Source: Bacteroidetes bacterium HGW-Bacteroidetes-10
Lineage (GTDB): Bacteria > Bacteroidota > Bacteroidia > Bacteroidales > UBA932
Direction: 5' to 3'
Length of the DNA stretch: 53,162 nt
NCBI GenBank assembly: GCA_002842695.1
Contig: PHDT01000024.1
Coordinates: forward strand, 1-53,162
The notes below the pieces were generated by a model. It searched no databases, was not told the origin of the DNA, and saw only the letters and a program-made list of their open reading frames with translations. The translations under genes and the position numbers were made by a program. Shown in pieces: positions 8,562 to 17,331 of the stretch. Positions within the stretch are counted from its first letter, which is position 1. Every line of letters starts with the position of its first letter.

Positions 8562-10236
8562 CAGATCCGCCGCTCCATGCAGATTTGAGTCCTACTGTTC
8601 TGTTGAATACAACTTTATTGTCTGTTGAATCTGAATCTTTTACGAAATAGCCAATTCGTTCGAACTGCACAGCTATTCCGGATTTATCTTCAAGTACTGA
8701 TGGCTCAGAATGTCCCTTAACTACAATAAGCGACTGCGGATTAATGAAGTCTTTGTAATCTTTGTCTTCCGGAATTGAATCCATATCAGGCTCTGTAAAG
8801 AGACGGTCAAAAAGACGAACTTCGGTTTCCACAGAGTGTGTTTCCGAAACCCAGTGGATGGTTCCCTTAACAGAACGCCACTCCCCTGTTCCTGGTCTGC
8901 TTTCGGGATCGTATGTACAGATAATTTCTGTTATCTCACCGGCGTCATTTTTCACAATTCTCTCACATTTAATAATATAAGAATATTTTAGTCTGACTTC
9001 GCCACCCGGTTTAAGTCTGAAATATTTTTTTGGAGGCTCCTCCATAAAATCCTCTCTTTCGATAAGAAGCTCTCTTGAAAATGGAATTTCTCTCGTTCCT
9101 GCTTCGGGATTCTCCGGGTTAACAGGAGAGTTAAAATACTCTACTTTACCTTCAGGATAGTTAGATATTGTAAGCTTAACAGGATCAAGCACTGTCATAT
9201 ACCTGTTTGCCCTCTTGTTCAGATCCTCCCTTGCGCACCACTCCAGAAGTGAGAGGTCAATAATGTTGTCTCTTTTGGCAACACCTACCTTGTCTGCAAA
9301 CATGCGTATGCTTTCAGGAGTAAAACCTCTTCTTCGTAAACCGCAAATTGTAGGCATTCTGGCGTCATCCCAGCCGGTCACAAATCCGTTTTTAACTAAT
9401 TCAAGAAGTTTTCTCTTTGACATCACTGTGTAAGTGAGGTTCAGACGCGCAAATTCATATTGTTTTGAAGGGAAAATCTCCAGTTGCTGTATGAACCAGT
9501 CATACAAAGGTCTGTGAACATCAAACTCCAGTGTACAAATAGAGTGAGTAATCTTTTCAAGGGAGTCACTCTGACCATGTGCATAGTCGTACATAGGATA
9601 TATGCACCAGCTGTCTCCGGTACGATGGTGATGGGCATGAATAATTCTGTAGAGGATTGGATCCCGCATGAGCATGTTTGAGTGTCCCAGGTCAATTTTC
9701 GCTCTGAGAACCTTTGATCCCTCTTCAAATTCGCCTGCACGCATCCTGGAAAAAAGCTCCAGGTTTTCTGCAACTGACCTGTCTCTGTATGGCCCTGGTT
9801 TGCCGGGCTGAGTTACCGTTCCCCGATTCTGACGAATCTCTTCCTGAGTTTCGTCATCGACGTAGGCAAGGCCCTTTTTAATAAGTTCCTGAGCCCATAA
9901 ATACAACTGCTCAAAATAGTCAGAAGCATAGAACTCATTAGCCCACTCAAATCCAAGCCATTTAACATCTTCCTTGATGGAATCGACATACTCAACATCC
10001 TCCTTTGTAGGGTTGGTGTCGTCAAAACGAAGATTAGTCTTTCCGCCATATTTTTTTGCAAGTCCAAAATTGAGGCAGATGCTTTTTGCGTGGCCTATAT
10101 GAAGATACCCGTTCGGTTCAGGAGGAAAGCGGGTTAATATTGATTTGTGTTTGCCCTCTGCGAGGTCGCGTTCAACTATCTCTTCCAGAAAATTCAGCTG
10201 ACGCTCCTCTGGTGCAACTATCTTAGTCTCTTCCAT
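8554..10236 (-). CDS. glnS: glutaminyl-tRNA synthetase
   Basis: Class I aminoacyl-tRNA synthetase that charges tRNA-Gln directly. The product has 560 residues, close to E. coli GlnS. The ATP-binding signature PEPNGYLHIGH spans residues 39-49 and the KMSKS-like loop is VMSKRK at 271-276; RFDDTNP and the C-terminal anticodon-binding beta barrels are also recognisable. PEPNG rather than APSPTG-type sequence separates it from GltX. Having GlnS means the organism need not rely on GatCAB transamidation for Gln-tRNA. A TATATTTG box lies about 20 bases upstream, divergent from the yicC promoter. The 3' end overlaps the MATE gene by eight bases. Confidence 0.97.
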   Translation of the reverse strand: MEETKIVAPEERQLNFLEEIVERDLAEGKHKSILTRFPPEPNGYLHIGHAKSICLNFGLAKKYGGKTNLRFDDTNPTKEDVEYVDSIKEDVKWLGFEWANEFYASDYFEQLYLWAQELIKKGLAYVDDETQEEIRQNRGTVTQPGKPGPYRDRSVAENLELFSRMRAGEFEEGSKVLRAKIDLGHSNMLMRDPILYRIIHAHHHRTGDSWCIYPMYDYAHGQSDSLEKITHSICTLEFDVHRPLYDWFIQQLEIFPSKQYEFARLNLTYTVMSKRKLLELVKNGFVTGWDDARMPTICGLRRRGFTPESIRMFADKVGVAKRDNIIDLSLLEWCAREDLNKRANRYMTVLDPVKLTISNYPEGKVEYFNSPVNPENPEAGTREIPFSRELLIEREDFMEEPPKKYFRLKPGGEVRLKYSYIIKCERIVKNDAGEITEIICTYDPESRPGTGEWRSVKGTIHWVSETHSVETEVRLFDRLFTEPDMDSIPEDKDYKDFINPQSLIVVKGHSEPSVLEDKSGIAVQFERIGYFVKDSDSTDNKVVFNRTVGLKSAWSGGSAN

Positions 10237-10257
10237 ACAATTTCATAAATTAACCCG

Positions 10258-10265
10258 CAAATATA
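10258..10265 (-). promoter_or_regulatory. Bacteroidota -7 box of glnS
   Basis: TATATTTG on the minus strand, 21 bases before the glnS ATG at 10236; it is back to back with the yicC box. Confidence 0.55.
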
Positions 10266-10277
10266 AGATTTCTTACG

Positions 10278-10285
10278 TAACTTTG
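10278..10285 (+). promoter_or_regulatory. Bacteroidota -7 box of yicC
   Basis: TAACTTTG, a perfect match 32 bases before the yicC ATG. Its box begins 12 bases after the glnS box on the other strand, so the two promoters share this short divergent region. Confidence 0.6.
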
Positions 10286-10317
10286 CGAATAACGCAACCA
10301 TCAAATACCCCTTACAT

Positions 10318-11190
10318 ATGCTACAATCTATGACCGGCTACGGAAAAGCCGAATGCACAACAGAAACTGGAAAGATAACAGTTGAAATAAGATCCGTAAA
10401 TGGCAAGAATGCAGATATTGGTCTCAAAACACAATTGATACCAAGAGAGAACGAGCATGAAGTCCGTCAGCTTATTTCAAAAATTCTGGTAAGAGGCAGC
10501 ATAGATTTGTTTGCTAATCTTGAAAGCACAAGAGAGAGCACAGGTAAAAGCATTAACAAAGATTTGTTTACAGCTTATTATAATCAGATACGAGACATCA
10601 ACAAATCTCTTCCTGAAAGCCTGAGCGAAGCCGACCTTCTCTCAATAATTCTGCGAATGCCAGATGTAATTGAGAGTCAGAAATCATCTCCCGACACAGA
10701 CATTTGGGAATCACTGAAGGCTTGTATCACTGATGCTGCAAATGCTCTCAACGACTTCAGGTCTGCAGAGGGAAAGAAGCTTGGAGAAGAACTCAAAAAA
10801 AGGGTTGCACTTATTCTTGAAAACCTGACACAAGCCGAACAATTTGATGAGGAGCGGGCACAACTGGTCAGAACCAGATTACAGTCAAAGCTGGAAGAGG
10901 TAAAAGGGTCAGTAGATTTTAACAGATTTGAACAGGAGATCATATATTATCTGGAAAAACTTGACATAACAGAAGAGAAGGTAAGATTGCGCCAGCATTG
11001 CTCCTATTTTCTGGAGACACTTGACAAGGAAGATTTTCCGGGAAAAAAGCTGGCATTTATTGCTCAGGAGATGGGAAGAGAGATAAATACACTGGGGTCA
11101 AAGGCAAATCATGCCGAGATGCAGCGTAAGGTTGTGATGATGAAGGATGAACTTGAAAAGATTAAGGAACAGACTCTCAACGTTTTGTAA
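10318..11190 (+). CDS. yicC: YicC family endoribonuclease
   Basis: Conserved bacterial protein of the YicC family, reported in enterobacteria to act as an endoribonuclease in small-RNA turnover. The product has 290 residues, the normal size. The signature N-terminus is LQSMTGYGKAE, followed by EIRSVNGKNADIGLK; the C-terminal DUF1732 part ends with KKLAFIAQEMGREINTLGSKA. In many Bacteroidota yicC precedes gmk; here it is followed by an unrelated secreted protein gene, so that link is broken. A perfect -7 box lies upstream. The family assignment is firm; the enzymatic role in Bacteroidota is inferred. Confidence 0.92.
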   Translation: MLQSMTGYGKAECTTETGKITVEIRSVNGKNADIGLKTQLIPRENEHEVRQLISKILVRGSIDLFANLESTRESTGKSINKDLFTAYYNQIRDINKSLPESLSEADLLSIILRMPDVIESQKSSPDTDIWESLKACITDAANALNDFRSAEGKKLGEELKKRVALILENLTQAEQFDEERAQLVRTRLQSKLEEVKGSVDFNRFEQEIIYYLEKLDITEEKVRLRQHCSYFLETLDKEDFPGKKLAFIAQEMGREINTLGSKANHAEMQRKVVMMKDELEKIKEQTLNVL

Positions 11191-11202
11191 ATAATTTGCA
11201 AA

Positions 11203-11210
11203 TATTTTTG
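11203..11210 (+). promoter_or_regulatory. possible -7 box upstream of the secreted-protein gene
   Basis: TATTTTTG fits TAnnTTTG and would give a leader of about 70 bases to the ATG at 11285. The surrounding sequence is AT-rich, so chance is possible. Confidence 0.4.
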
Positions 11211-11284
11211 CAACTTTTGGTAAAGCAGTTTCGTCTATAATGCAGAAAACAAAAAAACTTTTGCAAACACAATTTTTCTGCTTT

Positions 11285-12235
11285 ATGAAAACAACTCTTT
11301 CCACACTCGCAATCGCCTTCACATTAGCTGCAATAACCCCCGCAGCTATGGCGCAAACCAAAACCGCTCCGCTTTCCAATCCGAAATATGACGCTACACT
11401 TCTTGTACGCTCTGCTTTCAGGAATCTTGACAAAAACTACTGTACAACAAGCAATTTTGTATCAGCCTACTACAAAGAGACAATCACAAAGGACAACAAG
11501 GCTATTTCACTTAATGAGGCAATTCTTGACATTAACAAGGCCTCATATATGAACGCAAAAAATGACCAGGTAATCATTAAGAATGTTCGCGGCAGTAACC
11601 CTGCACTGGGAATCGACCCTCTTCTTGTGAAACTCCAGGGAGGTCCAAATACAGCCCTTAAGCTTGATATCATGAAATATCCGTTCCTGGGTTGTGATTC
11701 AGATAATCTTACAGAGTACTATACTTTTGAATATGAAGCTCCGGTAAACATTGACAATAAACTGTTCTATGTAGTAAGGTTTGATCAGAAATACCCTGCA
11801 GATGATGCACTTTTCAGAGGTAAAATGTACATAGAGGCAAACTCCTTCGCAATAGGCAAAGTTGAATTTGCTATGAATGTTGAGAGAAGAGGCGATGCTT
11901 ACCTTAACTTCATCAAGGACAAACCTTCACACCTGAGAATCGCAGTTAAATCTGCAAATTACACTGTAGGTTACAAGGAATATGAAGGCAAATGGTACTA
12001 CGATTATTCAAGATCTGATGTTAAATTTGCTGCATCCAGCAAGAAAAGATCAATCAACAGCGAATACATGGTAAGTTCAAAAATGGTCATCACTGACTTC
12101 AACTGCAAGGGATATGTTGCCGACAAGGGAAGTATCATGAAATCAACTGACATTCTTGCCGAAAAGAAAGTGGCCGGTGACGACAGCCTGATCTGGGAAC
12201 TTTACGATGAGCTGATGTTACTTGCTCTCCTTTAA
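11285..12235 (+). CDS. secreted protein of unknown function, related to the C-terminal part of CarboxypepD_reg-like proteins
   Basis: The chosen ATG at 11285 gives 316 residues with a clear signal peptide (MKTTLSTLAIAFTLAAI, then PAAMAQ, the usual Bacteroidota A-Q cleavage). The longer reading from 11240 adds 15 residues that would bury the signal peptide. The mature part has motifs I recall from Bacteroidota proteins that carry a carboxypeptidase-regulatory-like (CNA-B fold) domain and then an unnamed domain: SAYYKETI, ISLNEAILDINKA, VKLQGGPNTALKLDI, and a later beta-rich stretch. The regulatory-like domain is absent here, so this would be the second domain alone. It is probably periplasmic or outer-membrane associated. 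No catalytic residues can be named. A strong hairpin follows at 12262. The family link is from memory and moderately sure. Confidence 0.7.
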   Translation: MKTTLSTLAIAFTLAAITPAAMAQTKTAPLSNPKYDATLLVRSAFRNLDKNYCTTSNFVSAYYKETITKDNKAISLNEAILDINKASYMNAKNDQVIIKNVRGSNPALGIDPLLVKLQGGPNTALKLDIMKYPFLGCDSDNLTEYYTFEYEAPVNIDNKLFYVVRFDQKYPADDALFRGKMYIEANSFAIGKVEFAMNVERRGDAYLNFIKDKPSHLRIAVKSANYTVGYKEYEGKWYYDYSRSDVKFAASSKKRSINSEYMVSSKMVITDFNCKGYVADKGSIMKSTDILAEKKVAGDDSLIWELYDELMLLALL

Positions 12236-12261
12236 CCCTAAAACATATACTTATTAAACTC

Positions 12262-12290
12262 AGGAGCAGCCTGCAATGCAGGCTGCTCCT
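12262..12290. terminator. hairpin between convergent genes
   Basis: A 13-bp perfect stem (AGGAGCAGCCTGC and its complement) with loop AAT lies between the stop codons of the secreted-protein gene and the DPP gene. There is no strong T-run on either side, but the position suggests a shared bidirectional terminator. Confidence 0.65.
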
Positions 12291-12310
12291 TCGTATGTAT
12301 AATAATCAGA

Positions 12311-14413
12311 CTACTTGTTCAACAAATGACGGCGCCAGAATGCTCTTTCGGCCTCGGTATCATGAGCAGCCTGATAACCTCTGTAGCCATGCATTCCACC
12401 CGGGTAAAACATAAGGTCAAACTGTTTGCCGGCTTTCTGCAAAGCATCAATCAGCTGCATTGTATTCTGCATATGGACATTATCATCCCCTGTTCCGTGA
12501 GTTAAGTAAAGTCTGGATCCGGTTTCGCTTCTGTATTTCGTAACCTTTCCAAGAATTGAAGAGGATGTATAACCCTCATTGTTTGTTTGAGGAGAATCCA
12601 TGAAACGTTCTGTATAGTGAGAGTCATATAATTTCCAGTCATAAACTCCTCCTCCTGCAATTCCAAAGCGATAGTACTCTGCGCCCTCTGTAAGAGCAAG
12701 AACAGTCATCGAGCCCCCGTAGCTGAATCCGGTAATTCCAATCTTATCTTTATCCACATTAGGTAAGGTAACAAGATGCTGTGCCCATAAAATATAATCC
12801 TTTATCTCCTGAGCACCCAGATTTCTGTGGATAAAGTTCATCCCCTCCTTGCCGCAATGGCCGGATGCCCGGTGATCAATTCCCACCTGGATCACACCCT
12901 CCTTATACCAAAGTTTTGTGTCTGCTGACGGATTTCTCCAGGAGTCCATAATTGTTCCTGAATTTGGCCCGCCATACATACTAACAATTACAGGATATTT
13001 TTTAGACTTATCCATTTTTTCCGGCCAAATCACAGTTCCGGGCAAAGTATACCCGTCAGGAGTGGTGATATAGATCATCTGTGTTACAGGCATCTCAGAA
13101 AGGCTGATTCCCTCCGCTGTATCAGATATGGTTTTAAGTTCAGAAGGATTTACTGCTTTCGACTTGCCGTCAGCAAGAAAAACCAGTCGTGAAGGGGTTG
13201 ACAAATTTGAGACAACGGCCGCAAAGTGTTTTTTATCTGGAGAGAGTACAACCATCGAGTAATTATAATCACCGGATGAAAGCCTGACAGTAGATTTTTT
13301 TGCCATCTTCTTATCCCATACAAGTTTGTAAATGTCGTTTCTGACACTAGTCTCACGACGGGAGGTAAAATGGATTGTTCTGGTAATTTCGTCAAAGCCA
13401 ATAAGTTTAATTCCCCAGTTTTTGCCCTCTGTGAGTCTTTTTAAAACCTTACCATCATAGCTTTGATAATAAATTTGTTCCCATAGTTCAAAATCCCTTA
13501 CAAAGTAAAAACCATCTTTTCCAAATCTTATCTCCTCCATCCAGTCAAGCCATGTTGCCTGATGCTCTTTATAAACCTCACTTTTAAGGCCGGTATTCTT
13601 ATCAACAGAGTAGAAAACCAGATTACTCTGTTCTCTGTCCATCCACTGAACAAGCAAAGTATTCCCATTGTCATTCCAAAACGGAGTTCCAAAATACTGA
13701 TCAATCGCCGGGTCAAAATCTGCCCATACCGTCTGACCATTTTCTGTACTGGCAAAACCAATCCGAACCTCCGGATTCGGATCACCTGCCTTGGGATATC
13801 TTGTTTCAGTTATAGAACCATGCTGTCCTTTAGAATCATAGATTGGGAACATTGGAACCTTTGTATCGTCAAAACGAAAGAATGCTATAGTTTTGCTGTC
13901 AGGTGACCACCAGAACGCCTTATATCTTGTTGGCCTGCCCAATATCTCCTCATAATATACCCAGGATGCCCAGCCATTAAGAATCAGGTCAGAACCATCT
14001 TTTGTATATTGTTTCTCTCCGGTACCATCAATTCTGACAGTATACAGATTGTTATCTCTCGTAAAAGCAATCATGGAGTTATCAGGAGAGAGTGTCGGGT
14101 TTTTCTCCTCCTGAGGAGTTGCTGTAATCCTGGTCTCTTTATTATCTGAAGAGGTGAAATAGATATCTCCCCCTTTTATTGCAGCGATGGGAACAGCAGC
14201 CGCTTTGGGCATCTCACATTCATTCTTTATCCCTGTGAGGATATCATATTCAAAAAACACCCTTTTATCTTTATTCATCTGACTAAATATCAGCGTATTC
14301 TCATTTTTCCACGAATGAGGTACGCCAACAGGCTTCATCTCCTGTGCGAAAGCATTCTGAAACAGGAGAATTCCTGCGAATGCAAGCGTAATACGGATGG
14401 TGAGTTTTTTCAT
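12311..14413 (-). CDS. dipeptidyl-peptidase IV-like S9 serine peptidase, secreted
   Basis: Periplasmic exopeptidase of family S9B that removes N-terminal dipeptides, typically Xaa-Pro or Xaa-Ala. The product has 700 residues: signal peptide (ending AFAQ, about residue 24), N-terminal eight-bladed propeller (DPPIV_N) with the substrate-anchoring glutamate pair E155/E156 in YYEEILGR, then the alpha/beta hydrolase domain. The triad is visible: S564 in GFSYGG, D643 in GTGDDNVH and H675 in GMHGY. The nucleophile elbow has F where classic DPP-IV has W. It starts 15 bases after the RecD-like gene, so it is likely the last gene of the 18.1-12.3 kb run. DPP7-type or prolyl-tripeptidyl specificity cannot be excluded. 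Confidence 0.92.
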   Translation of the reverse strand: MKKLTIRITLAFAGILLFQNAFAQEMKPVGVPHSWKNENTLIFSQMNKDKRVFFEYDILTGIKNECEMPKAAAVPIAAIKGGDIYFTSSDNKETRITATPQEEKNPTLSPDNSMIAFTRDNNLYTVRIDGTGEKQYTKDGSDLILNGWASWVYYEEILGRPTRYKAFWWSPDSKTIAFFRFDDTKVPMFPIYDSKGQHGSITETRYPKAGDPNPEVRIGFASTENGQTVWADFDPAIDQYFGTPFWNDNGNTLLVQWMDREQSNLVFYSVDKNTGLKSEVYKEHQATWLDWMEEIRFGKDGFYFVRDFELWEQIYYQSYDGKVLKRLTEGKNWGIKLIGFDEITRTIHFTSRRETSVRNDIYKLVWDKKMAKKSTVRLSSGDYNYSMVVLSPDKKHFAAVVSNLSTPSRLVFLADGKSKAVNPSELKTISDTAEGISLSEMPVTQMIYITTPDGYTLPGTVIWPEKMDKSKKYPVIVSMYGGPNSGTIMDSWRNPSADTKLWYKEGVIQVGIDHRASGHCGKEGMNFIHRNLGAQEIKDYILWAQHLVTLPNVDKDKIGITGFSYGGSMTVLALTEGAEYYRFGIAGGGVYDWKLYDSHYTERFMDSPQTNNEGYTSSSILGKVTKYRSETGSRLYLTHGTGDDNVHMQNTMQLIDALQKAGKQFDLMFYPGGMHGYRGYQAAHDTEAERAFWRRHLLNK

Positions 14414-14428
14414 TTTTCAGTTGTTTAG

Positions 14429-15874
14429 TTATATATTTTTTGTTTTGACTTTAAAAAATTTGTCATCAAAATTAACAAAATAAAGCCTCCTGGTAGCTCT
14501 CGTTGCAGCAGTATACAACCATTTCAGATCATCAACAGTCACTTCGCTGTTCCAGAAAGGATTGTCAATAAAAACAGCAGACCACTGACCACCCTGTGAC
14601 TTGTGACAGGTTATTGCAGAGGCAAATTTAATCTGCAGTGCGTTGAAATACTTGTCCTCTCTCACTGCAGCTATCCTCTTTCTCTTTGTTTTTATATGGG
14701 AATAGTCCTCCATTACCTCTTCAAAGAGCTTTTTTTGCTGATCCTGCCCAAGAGAAGCAGTCTCGCTCTCAAGTGTGTCCAGAATTACTTTAGCCTTTAT
14801 CTCAATATTGTTATAGTCCATGAATGATAGAGTTGCATCTGCAAAAGTAAGTCCATATCTCTCCTCATAATTTCCAATTCTGAGCAGTTCTGCAACATCG
14901 CCGTTGGCAATAAATCCCAGCTCCTCAACATCGTCAAGAAACTGGTAACAATTCTTAACAACCATAACTTTATCTCCCCTGCCAAGCCTCTCTTCGCGAA
15001 AAAGGACAGAAGAACGGATACCTTTATTATATCTGTTTGCCCGTTTATTTGACCTGCAAAGAACAAGGGTATCATCATCTCCCCATTTGTCATAGGAAGA
15101 GGTAAGCTCCTCAATGAGATCAGACCCGGAAATTCTTGACACATCATCAAATCCGGCAAGTTCAAACTGTGGAAAGCTACTTAAGCCACTTTCAATCAAT
15201 TTTCTCAGTAAAGTTGCATTATACAGAATGCCCGAGGATTCTGCCTGTCTCACAACGGTGGTAAGCTGAGAAAATCTGATATTGCCCAGATGCTTTATGT
15301 CATCAGGGCTTAGAGCCTCTGAATGAGAAAGGCCAACCGGCGGAAGCTGCGCAGAATCACCTGCAAGAATCAGTCTGTTATTATCACCAGAATAGATAAA
15401 ATCGACAAGATCATCCAGCAGACGGCCAGACCCAAACGACGAGCCTTCATTACTGTTAGATATCAGTGATGCCTCATCTACCACATATACAGTATCCTTG
15501 TTTTGATTTACATTGAGAGTAAAAAGGCCCAGCCCGTCTTTCATGGAACGCTGCCTGTAGATGTGTTTATGTATTGTGTATGCTGTATATCCGGTATAGC
15601 CTGACAAAACCTTTGCAGCACGTCCGGTAGGGGCAAGAAGAATAACATTTCTGCCAAACTCCTTAAGAACCTTTACCATAGAGGCAAGTGAGGTAGTTTT
15701 ACCGGTACCGGCATATCCGTTAACTACCATAATCTCCCTGGTAAGAACAGAGTTTCCCTGCTGAGGAAGAAGTATGAATTCAGACAGACTCTGCAATAGT
15801 GATGTCTGACAGGATGTTGGCTCAAAACCAAGTCCGGATACCATTCTTGCATGAAGAAAATCAGAAAGTGACAT
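14429..15874 (-). CDS. RecD-like ATP-dependent DNA helicase (superfamily 1B)
   Basis: Protein of 481 residues with an SF1B helicase layout. The N-terminus is short, then the P-loop GYAGTGKTT (about residues 53-61), motif Ia LLAPTGRAAKVL, the Walker B region VYVVDEASL (about 132), motif III LILAGDSAQLPP, and the C-terminal UvrD_C_2 type box TCHKSQGGQWSAVFI with a final TAATRATRRL. It lacks the long N-terminal domain of RecD2 and has no RecB or RecC beside it, as usual for this stand-alone Bacteroidota family. Its role in repair or replication is inferred. It lies 11 bases after trkH and 15 bases before the DPP gene. Confidence 0.86.
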   Translation of the reverse strand: MSLSDFLHARMVSGLGFEPTSCQTSLLQSLSEFILLPQQGNSVLTREIMVVNGYAGTGKTTSLASMVKVLKEFGRNVILLAPTGRAAKVLSGYTGYTAYTIHKHIYRQRSMKDGLGLFTLNVNQNKDTVYVVDEASLISNSNEGSSFGSGRLLDDLVDFIYSGDNNRLILAGDSAQLPPVGLSHSEALSPDDIKHLGNIRFSQLTTVVRQAESSGILYNATLLRKLIESGLSSFPQFELAGFDDVSRISGSDLIEELTSSYDKWGDDDTLVLCRSNKRANRYNKGIRSSVLFREERLGRGDKVMVVKNCYQFLDDVEELGFIANGDVAELLRIGNYEERYGLTFADATLSFMDYNNIEIKAKVILDTLESETASLGQDQQKKLFEEVMEDYSHIKTKRKRIAAVREDKYFNALQIKFASAITCHKSQGGQWSAVFIDNPFWNSEVTVDDLKWLYTAATRATRRLYFVNFDDKFFKVKTKNI

Positions 15875-15885
15875 ACTCTTATCTC

Positions 15886-17331
15886 CTATCTCCTTCTGAA
15901 AATTATTACCATCAGTATGAGGGAGTATATCTCAACACGGCCAAGAAGCATCTCTATTGAAAGCAAAAACTTACCCAGAGCCGGAATTGAAGAGTAGTTA
16001 CCCAAAGAACCAACCGCTCCAAAACCCGGACCAACATTACCCATATTTGCTGCAGATCCTGAGAAGGCATCAATTATTTCAACACCCATTAATGTTAACA
16101 ATAAAGCAACAAAGAATATTATTGCCATATAAACTACGATAAACAATGTAACAGAAGATACTGTCTCTTTATCAACAGTATGTTCTCCTACCTTAACAGG
16201 TATAACAGCATTTGGGTGAATTTGCTTTAATATTTGCGATTTGAAGGACTTGAAGAAAATCCATACCCTATCGACCTTCATACCACCGGAAGTGGAGCCT
16301 GAGCATGCACACTGTATTGTAAAAAATGTAATTAGTAATACTGAAAAACCCGGCCATAATGACGAATCTGCATTTGCAAATCCCGTTGTGGTTCCAACTG
16401 AAATAACCTGAAAGAAACCATATCTCAATGCTTGTGACAAATCTTTTTCAATGTCTGAAAAATAAATATTCATACTAACAAGCAAACCACCAATAATAAT
16501 AGCAGTTACATAGTATCTGATAATTGGAGATCTGACTAAAGAAGAAGGACGTCCGGCTGCGGCACTGTAAAGTAATCCAAAGTGCATCCCTGAAAGCATC
16601 ATGAAAACCATTATTATGATATCAATCCAAACAGAATCAAAAGCAGCCACAGATAGATTTCTTGTGCTGAAACCACCAGTTGCAATAGTTCCAAAGGAGT
16701 GGCATGTTGCGTCAAACATATCCATGCCGGCAAGCATAAGCAAAATAATCTCAGTTACCGTAAGACCGACATAAACAGTTGATATAACCCTTACGGTCTG
16801 ATGTGCCCTGAATCTGAAATTATCTTTTGAAAGTGAAGAAATCTCAAACTTACTGAGTTTCATTCTTGAAGTGGACATTGTAGGGAGAATCAGCAGCATA
16901 AAGAGAACAACTCCCATGCCTCCCAGCCAGTGTGTTGATGATCTCCAGAAGAGGAGACCCCTTGGCAAAGCTTCAACATCTGTAAGTATGGTTGCACCGG
17001 TGGTTGTGTAACCAGAAACGCTCTCGTACCATGAATTGATTATAGAGAATTCCCCTCCGTAAAGAATATAGGGAAGCATTCCAAAAAGGCAGGAAAGAAT
17101 CCATGAAAAAACAACAATTATAAGCCCCTCTCTTACATTGATCTCACCCGGTTTACTTACAAATATAAGTGGAAACAGAGCAACAACAGAGGTAATGATT
17201 CCACTGAGTAAAAGTGGCGAAAAGGACTCGTCAACTCCGTAATATGCAGATACCCCTGCAGAAAGGAACATGAATATCGCGTTCAGCAGCAGTGCTATGC
17301 CAATATTTCTTGATACAATTCTGAGATTCAT
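15886..17331 (-). CDS. trkH: TrkH-type potassium uptake transporter subunit
   Basis: Integral inner-membrane channel-like K+ transporter of the Trk/Ktr/HKT superfamily, 481 residues, close to the usual length. Four M1-P-M2 repeats are expected; the first pore loop reads SGYTTTGATIL and later loops TIATGGFSTRN, SVGTTTGFANAD and ANMGNVGPGFG carry the selectivity-filter glycines. It normally needs a cytosolic RCK partner (TrkA); no trkA is in the window. Its ATG follows directly on the stop codon of the sensor-like gene upstream with no base between, so the two are surely cotranscribed and probably coupled. Confidence 0.94.
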   Translation of the reverse strand: MNLRIVSRNIGIALLLNAIFMFLSAGVSAYYGVDESFSPLLLSGIITSVVALFPLIFVSKPGEINVREGLIIVVFSWILSCLFGMLPYILYGGEFSIINSWYESVSGYTTTGATILTDVEALPRGLLFWRSSTHWLGGMGVVLFMLLILPTMSTSRMKLSKFEISSLSKDNFRFRAHQTVRVISTVYVGLTVTEIILLMLAGMDMFDATCHSFGTIATGGFSTRNLSVAAFDSVWIDIIIMVFMMLSGMHFGLLYSAAAGRPSSLVRSPIIRYYVTAIIIGGLLVSMNIYFSDIEKDLSQALRYGFFQVISVGTTTGFANADSSLWPGFSVLLITFFTIQCACSGSTSGGMKVDRVWIFFKSFKSQILKQIHPNAVIPVKVGEHTVDKETVSSVTLFIVVYMAIIFFVALLLTLMGVEIIDAFSGSAANMGNVGPGFGAVGSLGNYSSIPALGKFLLSIEMLLGRVEIYSLILMVIIFRRR

